From assembly GCA_002371785.1 (NCBI GenBank), contig DFGU01000014.1, positions 10,581-31,837 of the forward strand: 21,257 nt of DNA, read 5' to 3'. A program made the position numbers and the translations under genes. Source of the DNA: Bacteroidales bacterium UBA3742 (GTDB lineage: Bacteria > Bacteroidota > Bacteroidia > Bacteroidales > Paludibacteraceae). Positions 15,036 through 21,257 of this stretch are shown here, piece by piece. How positions within the stretch are numbered: the stretch's first letter is position 1; each line of letters begins with the position of its first letter. Under the pieces are notes generated by a model that saw only the letters and a list, made by a program, of their open reading frames with translations, was not told the origin of the DNA and made no database searches.

Positions 15036-15057
15036 GCGTTTGCTAACGCTTGTTTTT
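15036..15057 (+). terminator. Possible intrinsic terminator inside the leader
   Basis: GCGTT (15036-15040), loop TGCT, AACGC (15045-15049), then TTGTTTTT (15050-15057). The stem is short but GC-bearing and the T-run is good. It could end a roughly 205-base RNA or act as an attenuator. Confidence 0.45.
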
Positions 15058-15146
15058 GACTGATAGAAACCTAGGAAATTTCAAAGCAGTCTCGATAATA
15101 TCGAAAACAAGTCGCAGTAGATGCTCATGGGTGTATTGTACACTCG

Positions 15147-15162
15147 CGCGTACATGTACGCG
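15147..15162. repeat. 16-base perfect palindrome
   Basis: CGCGTACATGTACGCG is fully self-complementary. It sits at the centre of domain II of the structured leader, next to GTGTA-TTG-TACAC. It could be an RNA hairpin or dimerisation loop, or a DNA-binding site for a symmetric dimer. Confidence 0.6.
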
Positions 15163-15238
15163 TGTAGTTCCGCATATACACAGCGTGGGTTTCTGCATTG
15201 CTTGTCCGTATTATCGGGTTTTCCTAGGACCTCTATCA

Positions 15239-15270
15239 GCGGATAAGCAAAAAGGGAATCCGCGTTTTTT
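15239..15270 (+). terminator. Intrinsic terminator upstream of the glycosyltransferases
   Basis: GCGGAT (15239-15244) pairs with ATCCGC (15258-15263), followed by G and six T. It lies after the promoter and 108 bases before the first glycosyltransferase, so full expression of the cluster would need read-through or antitermination. Confidence 0.6.
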
Positions 15271-15377
15271 AATTTATCCCATTCTCTTTTAGCCTAATCA
15301 CCTCAAAGACAATCGCTTTCGCCATTGTCTATGTCTCCGTGTGTTTATTCATCGCATAATGAGTAAAAATAATAAGT

Positions 15378-16562
15378 ATGAATATTTTATTTATGTTACG
15401 ACTATGGCCTGTATTTGGAGGTGGTGAGACTATGACAAGATTATGGGCCAATGAATTTGCAAAAAGAGGCGCAAGTGTTCATGTTGTGTATTTTAAACAC
15501 ACAGAATACGGCACACATCCATTTATTGACAATCGAATAAAAGAACATTTTATCGAAGGAGATTTATGTGATGAGTTCACCAGTAATGACGCTGATGATA
15601 TCGCGAACGTATCTCAAAAGTTATGTCAACTCATTAATTCGGAATCAATAGATGTGGTGATTAATCAATGGTTACCTAAGTCATTTGTACGCAATATCAA
15701 AAGAGATACGGATGCTAAAGTAATATGGTGCTTCCGAACTATGTTTGCTCAACCATTTGAGAAGCCTAGAACGTTTAAACGGTGGCTTAAATACACATTA
15801 TTCCCACTACATTATAAAAATCGAATTAAGCAGAACGCTGTACGTCAAGTTGAAGACGTATTGCCTTTTGTTGATAAATATATATTCTTGTCTGAAGCAT
15901 ATCGTCAACAATATATTTCATGGAGTAAACACCCGCAGGAAGAAAAAGTTCTAGCAATACCTAACCCCGTTTCAATAGAAAAAGCTATCTGTAAAGATGA
16001 GATCATAGCAAAGGAGAATATAGTATTGGTTGTTGGTCGAATGCAAGAATACTGTAAACAATATAGTTCTGTCATCAAAGTTTGGCATGAGATTGAAAAA
16101 TCTTCTTTACTTGAATCGAAGAAATGGCGTTTAATAATGGTTGGGGATGGAGAAGATTTGCTTTTATATAAACAAATGGCAAAAGATTTAAAGTTGCAGC
16201 GAGTATCATTTGAAGGTTTTCAAAATCCATTGCCTTACTATAAAACTGCTAAAATCTTTCTTATGACCTCTCGAATTGAAGGTTTCGGCAATGTGCTGTT
16301 GGAGGCACAGCAAATGGGTGTTGTTCCTATAGCCTTGGATTCATATCCTGCTGTTCGTGATATAATTAGTCATGGATATAATGGAATTCTGGTTCCCAAA
16401 AATAATATTAAAGGTATGAGTAGTGCGGTTTTATCACTTATGACAGATGACGACTATTTGTGTAAACTTAGAGAAAATTGTTTTATAGCTGTGCAAAAAT
16501 ATTCCATGGATAACATTATGAGACGATGGAATGCCTTATTGTCGGATTTGCTTAAGAATTAA
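15378..16562 (+). CDS. Glycosyltransferase family 4 (GT-B)
   Basis: A 394-residue GT-B enzyme that should transfer a sugar from a nucleotide donor to a growing surface glycan at the inner face of the membrane. The N-terminal domain opens with a strand and a Gly-rich loop (MNILFMLRLWPVFGGGETM). The C-terminal donor domain has VVGRMQEYCKQY, IMVGDGED, and the E-x7-E motif with Glu301 and Glu309 (EGFGNVLLE). There is no membrane helix. The sugar specificity cannot be read. It is AT-rich compared with the housekeeping genes, as is usual for glycan clusters passed between strains. The next gene starts 20 bases after its stop. Transcription probably begins at the promoter at 14811-14842, through the structured leader. 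Confidence 0.92.
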   Translation: MNILFMLRLWPVFGGGETMTRLWANEFAKRGASVHVVYFKHTEYGTHPFIDNRIKEHFIEGDLCDEFTSNDADDIANVSQKLCQLINSESIDVVINQWLPKSFVRNIKRDTDAKVIWCFRTMFAQPFEKPRTFKRWLKYTLFPLHYKNRIKQNAVRQVEDVLPFVDKYIFLSEAYRQQYISWSKHPQEEKVLAIPNPVSIEKAICKDEIIAKENIVLVVGRMQEYCKQYSSVIKVWHEIEKSSLLESKKWRLIMVGDGEDLLLYKQMAKDLKLQRVSFEGFQNPLPYYKTAKIFLMTSRIEGFGNVLLEAQQMGVVPIALDSYPAVRDIISHGYNGILVPKNNIKGMSSAVLSLMTDDDYLCKLRENCFIAVQKYSMDNIMRRWNALLSDLLKN

Positions 16563-16581
16563 TTAACAACATATTAAGTGT

Positions 16582-17727
16582 ATGAATATATTATTTGTAA
16601 CGTCAAATAATCCGTTTGATCTCTTTACAGGAGGGAATCAACGTACAAATTTGCTGTTAAATGCTTGTGCAGAAAAAGCGAATGTAGATGTGATTGCTTT
16701 TTCTAGTTGCCAAGAAAAAAGGGGCTTAAATTTGATTTGGAGTAAAGAAGTAGAGACTCCCTCAACAGGACGATTACATAAATTTATGCAACTATGTGTG
16801 GCTTGGCACCCATCGGGGTTAGCTACATTAAATAGACAAAAACAAAAGATTATCGATGAGGCTTGCAAGAAAAAACATTACGATTATATTGTGATTCGCT
16901 ATGTACATCAAGCGATTGAGTGCGGTTTGTTGAAATACAAGAAGCAATTGATAGTTGATGTGGATGATACGCCATATGACGCAAAAATGCGAGATTCTTT
17001 AAATGTAAAAACGTATCGGAATAAAATATTCTATATCCTAACTGCTTGGTTATCCAAAATAGCGTTAAAATCTTTTGTAAATCAGGTACATGTTTGTTTC
17101 TTTTCAAATTCGATACAAGCAAAAATATATCGTTCTCCTTTACTGCCTAATGTTCCTTATTATGATGTAAACATAGAAGATATAGAGCCCCATAAAATCG
17201 TCCCTCAAAGGCTCATGTTTATTGGAGACATGGCTTATTCTCCTAATATTATAGGTGCTAATCATTTTCTTAAACATGTTTTTCCAATGATTCGCAAACG
17301 TTTCCCTCAAGTTTCATTTCATATTGTAGGTAGAGTGTTTGATGAATCCTTGAAAGAAGAATGGATGAAATCAGGAGCAGTTGTAACAGGGTTTGTAGAT
17401 AGCATTATACAAGAGTATGCAGAGACAGAGTGTATAGTTGTTCCTATCTATTCAGGTGGAGGGACATGCATTAAAATCTTAGAGGCTATGCAAATGATGC
17501 GCCCTATTGTTACTACTCAAATAGGCTTTAGAGGATATGATGATTTTTTTACAATCAATGAAGATATAATGGTTGCAAAAAATGATGAGGATTTTGTTAA
17601 TGCCGTATCTCTGATTCTTTCGTGCAAGGAATTGCAAAAAGAAATGTCTTTGAACGCAAAAAGGAAATATGAACAATATTTTAGCAAACAAAAATTCTTT
17701 GATATAGTATGGAAACATCTCACATAA
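16582..17727 (+). CDS. Glycosyltransferase, GT4-like (GT-B)
   Basis: A 381-residue GT-B glycosyltransferase. The N-terminus is MNILFVTSNNPFDLFTGGNQR, with the Gly-Gly acceptor loop. VDVDDTPYD lies near 130. The C-terminal donor domain has LMFIGDMAYSPNIIGANHFL, then FHIVGR, then PIYSGGGTCIKILEAMQMMRPIVTT. That last stretch, in which Lys and Glu flank the sugar-nucleotide site, is typical of GT4 enzymes such as those acting after the first committed sugar. It overlaps the following GT2 gene by 19 bases, so the two are probably translationally coupled. Like the preceding gene it is AT-rich. Donor and linkage are unknown. Confidence 0.9.
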   Translation: MNILFVTSNNPFDLFTGGNQRTNLLLNACAEKANVDVIAFSSCQEKRGLNLIWSKEVETPSTGRLHKFMQLCVAWHPSGLATLNRQKQKIIDEACKKKHYDYIVIRYVHQAIECGLLKYKKQLIVDVDDTPYDAKMRDSLNVKTYRNKIFYILTAWLSKIALKSFVNQVHVCFFSNSIQAKIYRSPLLPNVPYYDVNIEDIEPHKIVPQRLMFIGDMAYSPNIIGANHFLKHVFPMIRKRFPQVSFHIVGRVFDESLKEEWMKSGAVVTGFVDSIIQEYAETECIVVPIYSGGGTCIKILEAMQMMRPIVTTQIGFRGYDDFFTINEDIMVAKNDEDFVNAVSLILSCKELQKEMSLNAKRKYEQYFSKQKFFDIVWKHLT

Positions 17728-18746
17728 TAGACATTTCTTTTATCATCCCAGCTTACAATGCTTCGGGAACTATTGTTCGAACATTGGATAGCATAAATTC
17801 TATTGTTGAAGGCAAGGCTTCGTACGAAGTGATTGTCGTGGACGATTGTTCCAAAGACAATACCAGTGAAGTCGTTCGTGAGTATAAACTATCGCACCCA
17901 CAAGTTCAATTGTTGTGCCAACCACAAAACCATCGTCAGGGAGCAGCTCGAAATCGTGGTTTATCGGTAGCTAAAGGCGAATATGTAATGTTTGTCGATT
18001 CCGATGATACCGTAACAGATGGTGTGTCTGATGTTTATCAATTTGCTAAAGATAACAAGCTGGACGCTGCTCTTGGAATCCTTGCGCTGGTTGAAAAAGG
18101 CGAAGTAGTAAGCGTGATAGAAACACCTATGCAGGATAAAGAGATTGTATCGGGACAGGACTTTGCTGAAAAATATTTTAGTACGGCTGTTAATAACTAT
18201 CCCGTAATATATGTGTGGAAGAAACAATATCTTCTTGACACAAACAGACCTTTTGAAGAAGACAGACGCTATGAAGATGGAGATTGGTGTGATAAAAATG
18301 CGTATTTCTGCAAAAATATCGGTTTCGTAAAACAAATACTTTATCACTATCATCACGCAGAAAGTGTCAATTCAACCGCACATACTACAAGTACAGATAC
18401 ACTTGGAGATTGGGTGAATATGGCCTACAGACAATGGGTGTTTGCTGAGGAAATAAGGCATGATGCCCCCTTGTTCTACGAAAAACTGATATATTCAAGC
18501 CGTCATATTGTAAATGGGCATTTCAGTTTACGTCGGTTAAGCCGCTTTACACCATTGCAAGTAAAAGAGATTTTTGGACGAGTAGGTCCGATAGCGTTAA
18601 AATATCTTGCATCTAAGGGAGGATGGCCACGATTCCCGACATTATGTTTTCATTCTCCAAGATTAGTTGTTGGAATAATTTCAGTAGTTTACCCACTTGC
18701 AACGGTTGGTAGATGGATTACAAATACCATGAGAAAGATACGATGA
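17709..18746 (+). CDS. Glycosyltransferase family 2 (GT-A)
   Basis: A 345-residue GT-A enzyme. The N-terminus carries ISFIIPAYNASGTIVRTLDS, then VIVVDDCSKDNT, then GAARNRGLSVAKGEYVMFVDSDD, whose D97-S-D99-D100 is the metal and nucleotide-sugar-binding DxD motif. The remaining half holds the acceptor domain (RRYEDGDWCDKNAYFCKNIGFV) and a hydrophobic stretch near the C-terminus (FHSPRLVVGIISVVYPLATVG) that may dip into the membrane. The start overlaps the preceding gene by 19 bases. The stop overlaps the next gene's ATG in ATGA (18743-18746). Sugar and linkage are unknown. Confidence 0.93.
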   Translation: METSHIIDISFIIPAYNASGTIVRTLDSINSIVEGKASYEVIVVDDCSKDNTSEVVREYKLSHPQVQLLCQPQNHRQGAARNRGLSVAKGEYVMFVDSDDTVTDGVSDVYQFAKDNKLDAALGILALVEKGEVVSVIETPMQDKEIVSGQDFAEKYFSTAVNNYPVIYVWKKQYLLDTNRPFEEDRRYEDGDWCDKNAYFCKNIGFVKQILYHYHHAESVNSTAHTTSTDTLGDWVNMAYRQWVFAEEIRHDAPLFYEKLIYSSRHIVNGHFSLRRLSRFTPLQVKEIFGRVGPIALKYLASKGGWPRFPTLCFHSPRLVVGIISVVYPLATVGRWITNTMRKIR

Positions 18747-19693
18747 AAACACCCTATGTTTCGGTTGTGATGACTAGTTACAACCGCGCGCACTACATTG
18801 GTCAGGCAATAGACTCCATCCTCGCGCAGGAATGCAAGTTCCCGTTCGAGATTATCATTGGTGATGATTGCTCTACTGACAACTCGCGAGAACTTCTCTT
18901 GTCCTACAAAGAGAAGCACCCGGATATCTTTGTCCTCAATCTCCATGAGACCAATCAAGGCTTCGGAGCCAATTGGGCATCGACATGCAAACTTGCACGA
19001 GGTAAGTACATTGCCTTCTGTGATGACGATGACTATTGGTGTGAACCAACACACATGCAATCCCTTGCAGACTATTTGGATGCGCACGAAAACTGTGGTA
19101 TTGTATATGCCAATCGCTGGATCTTAGACGTAGCAACTGATACAAAGAAACTTGCAAATGCAAAAATCCCTGATAACGAAGACAAGTTGGATTACATGCT
19201 CCACCGTGGCTATCCGATATTGTTTAGCGCGTCTATGATTCGCAAGTCACTCATGGACAAATTCGTGGACTTGGATGCGTTCATTCGCCTCAAATTCCCG
19301 ATTCAGGATTTCCCGACAGCAGTATTACTTGCCCCTCATTGCGACTTCCATTATATGGAACAACCAACCGTCGTTTACCGCAGTTATTCGGGATCAATGT
19401 CCAAGCCTCAAGAATATGAAACCATCGTCCGCAAATACACCCAAGAGAAGATTATGAACGAGTATCTTTATGGTCAACTTGGCTTGGAGTACGATGGTCC
19501 GGGTGACGACAGATACCGTTACGGTATTCTGCTCAGTTTGGCTTTTGATAAATCAGACTATCGTTCTGCACATGAGTTTGCCAAGCACGTCGATCCGCGT
19601 AACAAGAAAAAGTACTTTGCCATGACGTGGCTTACTTTCCATATGTTCCGTATCGCACGCAATATAAAGAACAGAATTATAAACCAACACTAA
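18743..19693 (+). CDS. Glycosyltransferase family 2 (GT-A)
   Basis: A 316-residue GT-A enzyme. SVVMTSYNRAHYIGQAIDSIL and EIIIGDDCSTDNSREL form the nucleotide-binding half. YIAFCDDDDYW, with Asp94-97, supplies the DxD metal site. The start is placed at ATG 18743 rather than the in-frame ATG at 18713 for two reasons: it forms an ATGA overlap with the previous stop, and it gives the usual short lead (MKTPYVSVVMTSYN). It follows GAGAAAG, a reasonable ribosome-binding sequence. This gene is noticeably more GC-rich than the two GT-B genes, so the cluster is a mosaic. The C-terminus is basic (NIKNRIINQH), fitting membrane association. Specificity is unknown. Confidence 0.93.
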   Translation: MKTPYVSVVMTSYNRAHYIGQAIDSILAQECKFPFEIIIGDDCSTDNSRELLLSYKEKHPDIFVLNLHETNQGFGANWASTCKLARGKYIAFCDDDDYWCEPTHMQSLADYLDAHENCGIVYANRWILDVATDTKKLANAKIPDNEDKLDYMLHRGYPILFSASMIRKSLMDKFVDLDAFIRLKFPIQDFPTAVLLAPHCDFHYMEQPTVVYRSYSGSMSKPQEYETIVRKYTQEKIMNEYLYGQLGLEYDGPGDDRYRYGILLSLAFDKSDYRSAHEFAKHVDPRNKKKYFAMTWLTFHMFRIARNIKNRIINQH

Positions 19694-19694
19694 T

Positions 19695-19904
19695 ATGTTT
19701 AAATACACGAAAAGACTACTCTCCGACATCCGTTTCTGGTGTCAGGAGTGCAAAATCCGCAGTAAAGAAAACGCCGAGTGGGAGCGCATCGAAGATGAAG
19801 AATGGCGCCATCCCATGGCCGGCTTCTGCTACTACTCCACCATCAAACGTAACCGTGCCGAACGCAAACGCCTTCACGCCGAACAACGCTCTGCCATAAA
19901 ATAA
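19695..19904 (+). CDS. Small charged hypothetical protein at the end of the glycan cluster
   Basis: A 69-residue protein whose ATG is one base after the preceding glycosyltransferase stop, so it is likely read from the same mRNA. About 40 percent of its residues are charged (runs such as WERIEDEEWRH and KRNRAERKRLHAEQR), with two Cys close together (WCQEC). It has no signal peptide or membrane helix. I do not recognise the family. The tight spacing supports a real gene; the small size and odd composition leave doubt. No function is assigned. Confidence 0.6.
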   Translation: MFKYTKRLLSDIRFWCQECKIRSKENAEWERIEDEEWRHPMAGFCYYSTIKRNRAERKRLHAEQRSAIK

Positions 19905-19922
19905 TACCTTTGTCCGTTAACC

Positions 19923-19975
19923 CCGAATTTTATTCGGCTTCATAACATCGTCCATTGTCCGGAATGATATTCCGG
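19923..19975. repeat. Two successive hairpins after the glycan cluster
   Basis: CCGAAT-TTT-ATTCGG (19923-19937) and CCGGAAT-GAT-ATTCCGG (19959-19975) are perfect stems of related sequence. They lie 19 and 55 bases after the last stop. Neither has a following T-run, so they are weak terminator or mRNA-protecting candidates. Confidence 0.55.
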
Positions 19976-20030
19976 TCGTCCCATTTGGCGATATTTTTCA
20001 TAGTTTTGTCTATTGCGTCGGGAATAATCG

Positions 20031-20061
20031 TTGTATATTTAAATTATTTTTTGTATCTTTG
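20031..20061 (+). promoter_or_regulatory. Promoter of bridge RNA and transposase, at the left end of the IS
   Basis: TTG (20031-20033), 20 bases, TATCTTTG (20054-20061). The -33 box begins with the two core bases themselves, so the first bases of the element double as promoter. Confidence 0.75.
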
Positions 20062-20067
20062 CACTCG

Positions 20068-20216
20068 ATTTAACATCTATGTATGGAGTAAGACAGCGTA
20101 ATCGTTTGTGTCTTGACACTGTAGGGCACGTTCCGTCCCCATACATTATACATCCAAAGCTGGATAGTTCATTGGGCTTTTGACCCCGTATTTGCAACGA
20201 TAGTGTTCAGATGTAT
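20068..20216 (+). ncRNA. IS110 bridge RNA (target- and donor-binding loops)
   Basis: Target loop: basal stem ATGTATGG (20079-20086)/CCATACAT (20139-20146) and apical hairpin GTGTC-TT-GACAC (20108-20119). Between them the 5' side carries TAATCGTT (20099-20106), identical to the left flank plus core. The 3' side carries GGGCACG (20124-20130), complementary to the right flank CGTGCCC. Donor loop: basal stem ATACATC (20148-20154)/GATGTAT (20210-20216) and apical GGG/CCC (20174-20186). ATAGTT at 20164-20169 equals the element's right end plus core. The right donor guide is less clear (TTGCAA at 20192-20197 pairs partly with the left end). This is the two-loop layout known for IS110 bridge RNAs. 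RNA ends are estimated. Confidence 0.78.
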
Positions 20217-20244
20217 CAGGTGTTCAATCAATGCATATAATTAA

Positions 20245-21216
20245 ATGACGATTATGACTTACATTGGTATTGACGTTAGCAAGGATTCGTTCGTAGCAGC
20301 TTGTCCTACAAAGAGTGGTTACACTACAAAGTCTTTCCCTAACACCACTAGTGGTGTGCGAAAATTTATTTCTTCGCTTCCGAAGGAAAGTCACTGTGTA
20401 ATGGAGGCAACTGGCAACTACAGTATGCTTCTCCTTTATCTGCTTCAGCAAGCTAATATTACTGTTAGCATGGAGAACCCGCAGAAAATTAAGCATTTTG
20501 CTCGTGCAATGTTATCCACTACTAAGACAGATGAGATAGATGCCAAACTGATTGCTTTATATGGAGAGAAAATGAATCCTGCGCCATATAAGATCCCTTC
20601 TGAGAGTATTATTCTGCTCAAGCAGAAGCGCACAGTTCTGCGGCAACTAAAGAAGCAATTAACTGCTACCCTTAATCTGCAACATGCACTTTCAGCCTTG
20701 CCTAAGCAGGATCCAACAAGTAAAGTAACTGTAGAGAAGACGATTAGCTTCTTGCGTAAACAGATCTCTAAAATGGAAGAGGAGATAACAAATCTCTCAA
20801 ACAAGGAGTTTAATCGCCAAATGACGTTACTTACATCCATTAAAGGGATTAGCAATACTATCGCGTCTGCGCTTATTACAGCTACTGGAGGATTTACCTA
20901 TTTTAGCAGTGCTAAGCAAATATCCAGATTCCTTGGGCTTTGTCCCACTTATCAGCAATCCGGAACGTCAATCAATGTCAAAGGTCACATCAATCGCAAT
21001 GGAGATACATATTTACGAAGCCAATTATATATAGCTGCCTGCGCATCTTTAAGGTGCAATACTGCTTGTAGAGAAACTTACGAACGCTTGCGGGCTAAAG
21101 GAAAATCGGGTAAAGGAGCCATCATTGCTATTGCCAACAAACTAATCCGCCAAGCGTTCGCTGTTGTTACAAACAATCGACCTTATATAGATGGATATGT
21201 ATCAACTTTTGCATAA
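20245..21216 (+). CDS. IS110-family transposase (DEDD recombinase)
   Basis: A 323-residue recombinase that cuts and joins donor and target DNA at the core dinucleotide, guided by the bridge RNA. The N-terminal RuvC-like DEDD domain shows Asp10 (YIGIDVSKDSF), Glu54 (MEATGNY), Asp96 and Asp99 (KTDEIDAKLIA). A coiled coil spans about 115-190. The C-terminal Tnp_20 domain has LLTSIKGISNTIASALI and the serine nucleophile, Ser239, in QQSGTSIN, followed by GHINRNGDTYLRSQLY. The spacing of Asp96/Asp99 and the Ser position fit active members. Start ATG 20245 is used; ATG 20254 is an equally good alternative. The gene is intact with no stop or frameshift, so the element is probably mobile. Confidence 0.95.
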   Translation: MTIMTYIGIDVSKDSFVAACPTKSGYTTKSFPNTTSGVRKFISSLPKESHCVMEATGNYSMLLLYLLQQANITVSMENPQKIKHFARAMLSTTKTDEIDAKLIALYGEKMNPAPYKIPSESIILLKQKRTVLRQLKKQLTATLNLQHALSALPKQDPTSKVTVEKTISFLRKQISKMEEEITNLSNKEFNRQMTLLTSIKGISNTIASALITATGGFTYFSSAKQISRFLGLCPTYQQSGTSINVKGHINRNGDTYLRSQLYIAACASLRCNTACRETYERLRAKGKSGKGAIIAIANKLIRQAFAVVTNNRPYIDGYVSTFA

Positions 21217-21257
21217 AAATTAACTTTTTTATAACTTTTTTAATATAGTTCGTGCCC

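Larger units (their letters stand above)
14848..15330 (+). ncRNA. Candidate structured non-coding RNA or leader, unassigned
   Basis: No credible protein is encoded in this stretch, yet it holds many perfect hairpins downstream of a strong promoter. Domain I: AATTTTGCT (14867-14875) pairs with AGCAAAATT (14933-14941) around CGCT-GTGA-AGCG (14908-14919), which has a GNRA tetraloop. Then come GTTGC-GTA-GCAAC (14981-14993), GTCG-CTTC-CGAC (15007-15018) and GCGTT-TGCT-AACGC (15036-15049). GCAAAC (14848-14853) can also pair with GTTTGC (15038-15043). Domain II: CTGATAG and CCTAGGAAA (15060-15078) pair with TTTCCTAGG and CTATCAG (15220-15239), enclosing TCGAT-AAT-ATCGA, GTGTA-TTG-TACAC and a 16-base palindrome. 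A last hairpin is AGACAAT/ATTGTCT (15307-15330). I do not recognise tmRNA, RNase P, SRP or a known riboswitch. Confidence 0.5.
20031..21250 (+). mobile_element. Complete IS110-family insertion sequence
   Basis: The ends are inferred from the bridge RNA guides. The left flank ends TAATCG, then core TT (20031-20032). The right end is core TT (21249-21250) followed by CGTGCCC. The element is thus about 1.22 kb including both core copies. There are no terminal inverted repeats, as expected for this family. A non-coding region of about 210 bases lies upstream of the transposase and only about 34 bases follow it, which matches the IS110 subgroup, in which the bridge RNA comes from the left end. It is intact and inserted in the non-coding gap behind the glycan cluster, so no gene is broken on the left side. 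The right flank is only seven bases long in this window. Confidence 0.8.

Noticed and set aside
15060..15239. Invertible promoter of the Bacteroides capsule type
   Set aside because: The inverted repeats are short and interrupted, the enclosed segment has no TAnnTTTG box in either orientation, and no invertase is nearby.
14848..15270. tmRNA or RNase P RNA
   Set aside because: The length is similar, but there is no tRNA-like end, tag reading frame or CCA, and no RNase P core sequence such as GAGGAAAGTCC.
15050..15292. 80-codon plus-strand open frame in the structured leader
   Set aside because: It starts with TTG in a terminator T-run, has implausible composition and overlaps several perfect hairpins.
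18713..18742. Earlier ATG for the last glycosyltransferase
   Set aside because: ATG 18743 forms an ATGA overlap with the preceding stop and gives the normal GT2 N-terminus.

Overview
This is chromosomal DNA from a member of the Bacteroidota, most likely order Bacteroidales. The clearest sign is promoter architecture: seven intergenic sites carry a -7 box TAnnTTTG, and six of them have TTG or TTTG exactly 20 bases upstream, which is the form used by the Bacteroidota primary sigma factor. Shine-Dalgarno sequences are weak. The BspA-like leucine-rich protein with a T9SS-like tail and the exported carboxypeptidase-regulatory/TPR protein fit the same group. No rRNA or tRNA gene and no CRISPR array is visible.

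Layout. 1-567: the C-terminal part of an unrecognised protein. 601-1681: a two-gene module, a GHKL ATPase followed one base later by a STAS-like (DUF4325-type) protein. 1775-2911: an AT-rich exported-protein gene interrupted by one in-frame TGA. 2912-3249: a dense regulatory spacer. 3250-5883: valS, ending at a bidirectional terminator. 5985-11027 (minus): a four-gene operon with a two-helix membrane protein plus ThsA-type macro domain, a TIR-transmembrane protein, an exported TPR protein, and an exported leucine-rich repeat protein. 11078-13130 (minus): comM/yifB and yraN. 13268-14721: bcp facing an operon of a low-molecular-weight tyrosine phosphatase and a ProX-type editing protein. 14722-15377: a divergent promoter pair and a long, hairpin-rich non-coding stretch. 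15378-19904: four glycosyltransferases and a small protein of a surface-glycan cluster. 20031-21250: a complete IS110 element.

Three things stand out. First, the 5985-11027 operon looks like a type II Thoeris-related system (TIR signal maker plus TM-macro sensor/effector), rebuilt with exported partners. Its TIR has Gly where the family normally has the catalytic Glu, and its macro domain lacks the usual Gly-Thr-Gly loop. That could mean a repurposed or inactive signalling pair. Second, the IS110 element has a readable bridge RNA: an internal loop closed by two stems holds TAATCGTT, which matches the left flank, and GGGCACG, which is complementary to the right flank. This fixes the core as TT and the element at about 1.22 kb. 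Third, 14848-15330 holds about ten hairpins, two nested long-range pairings and two terminator-like hairpins ahead of the glycosyltransferases, consistent with an undescribed structured RNA or attenuating leader.

An extra pattern is a set of 7-base tandem arrays placed over gene boundaries. They cover the valS start codon, the valS stop codon and the yraN stop codon, and one lies inside the valS coding sequence. All function calls come from reading translated motifs and from memory of the families; no database search was run.
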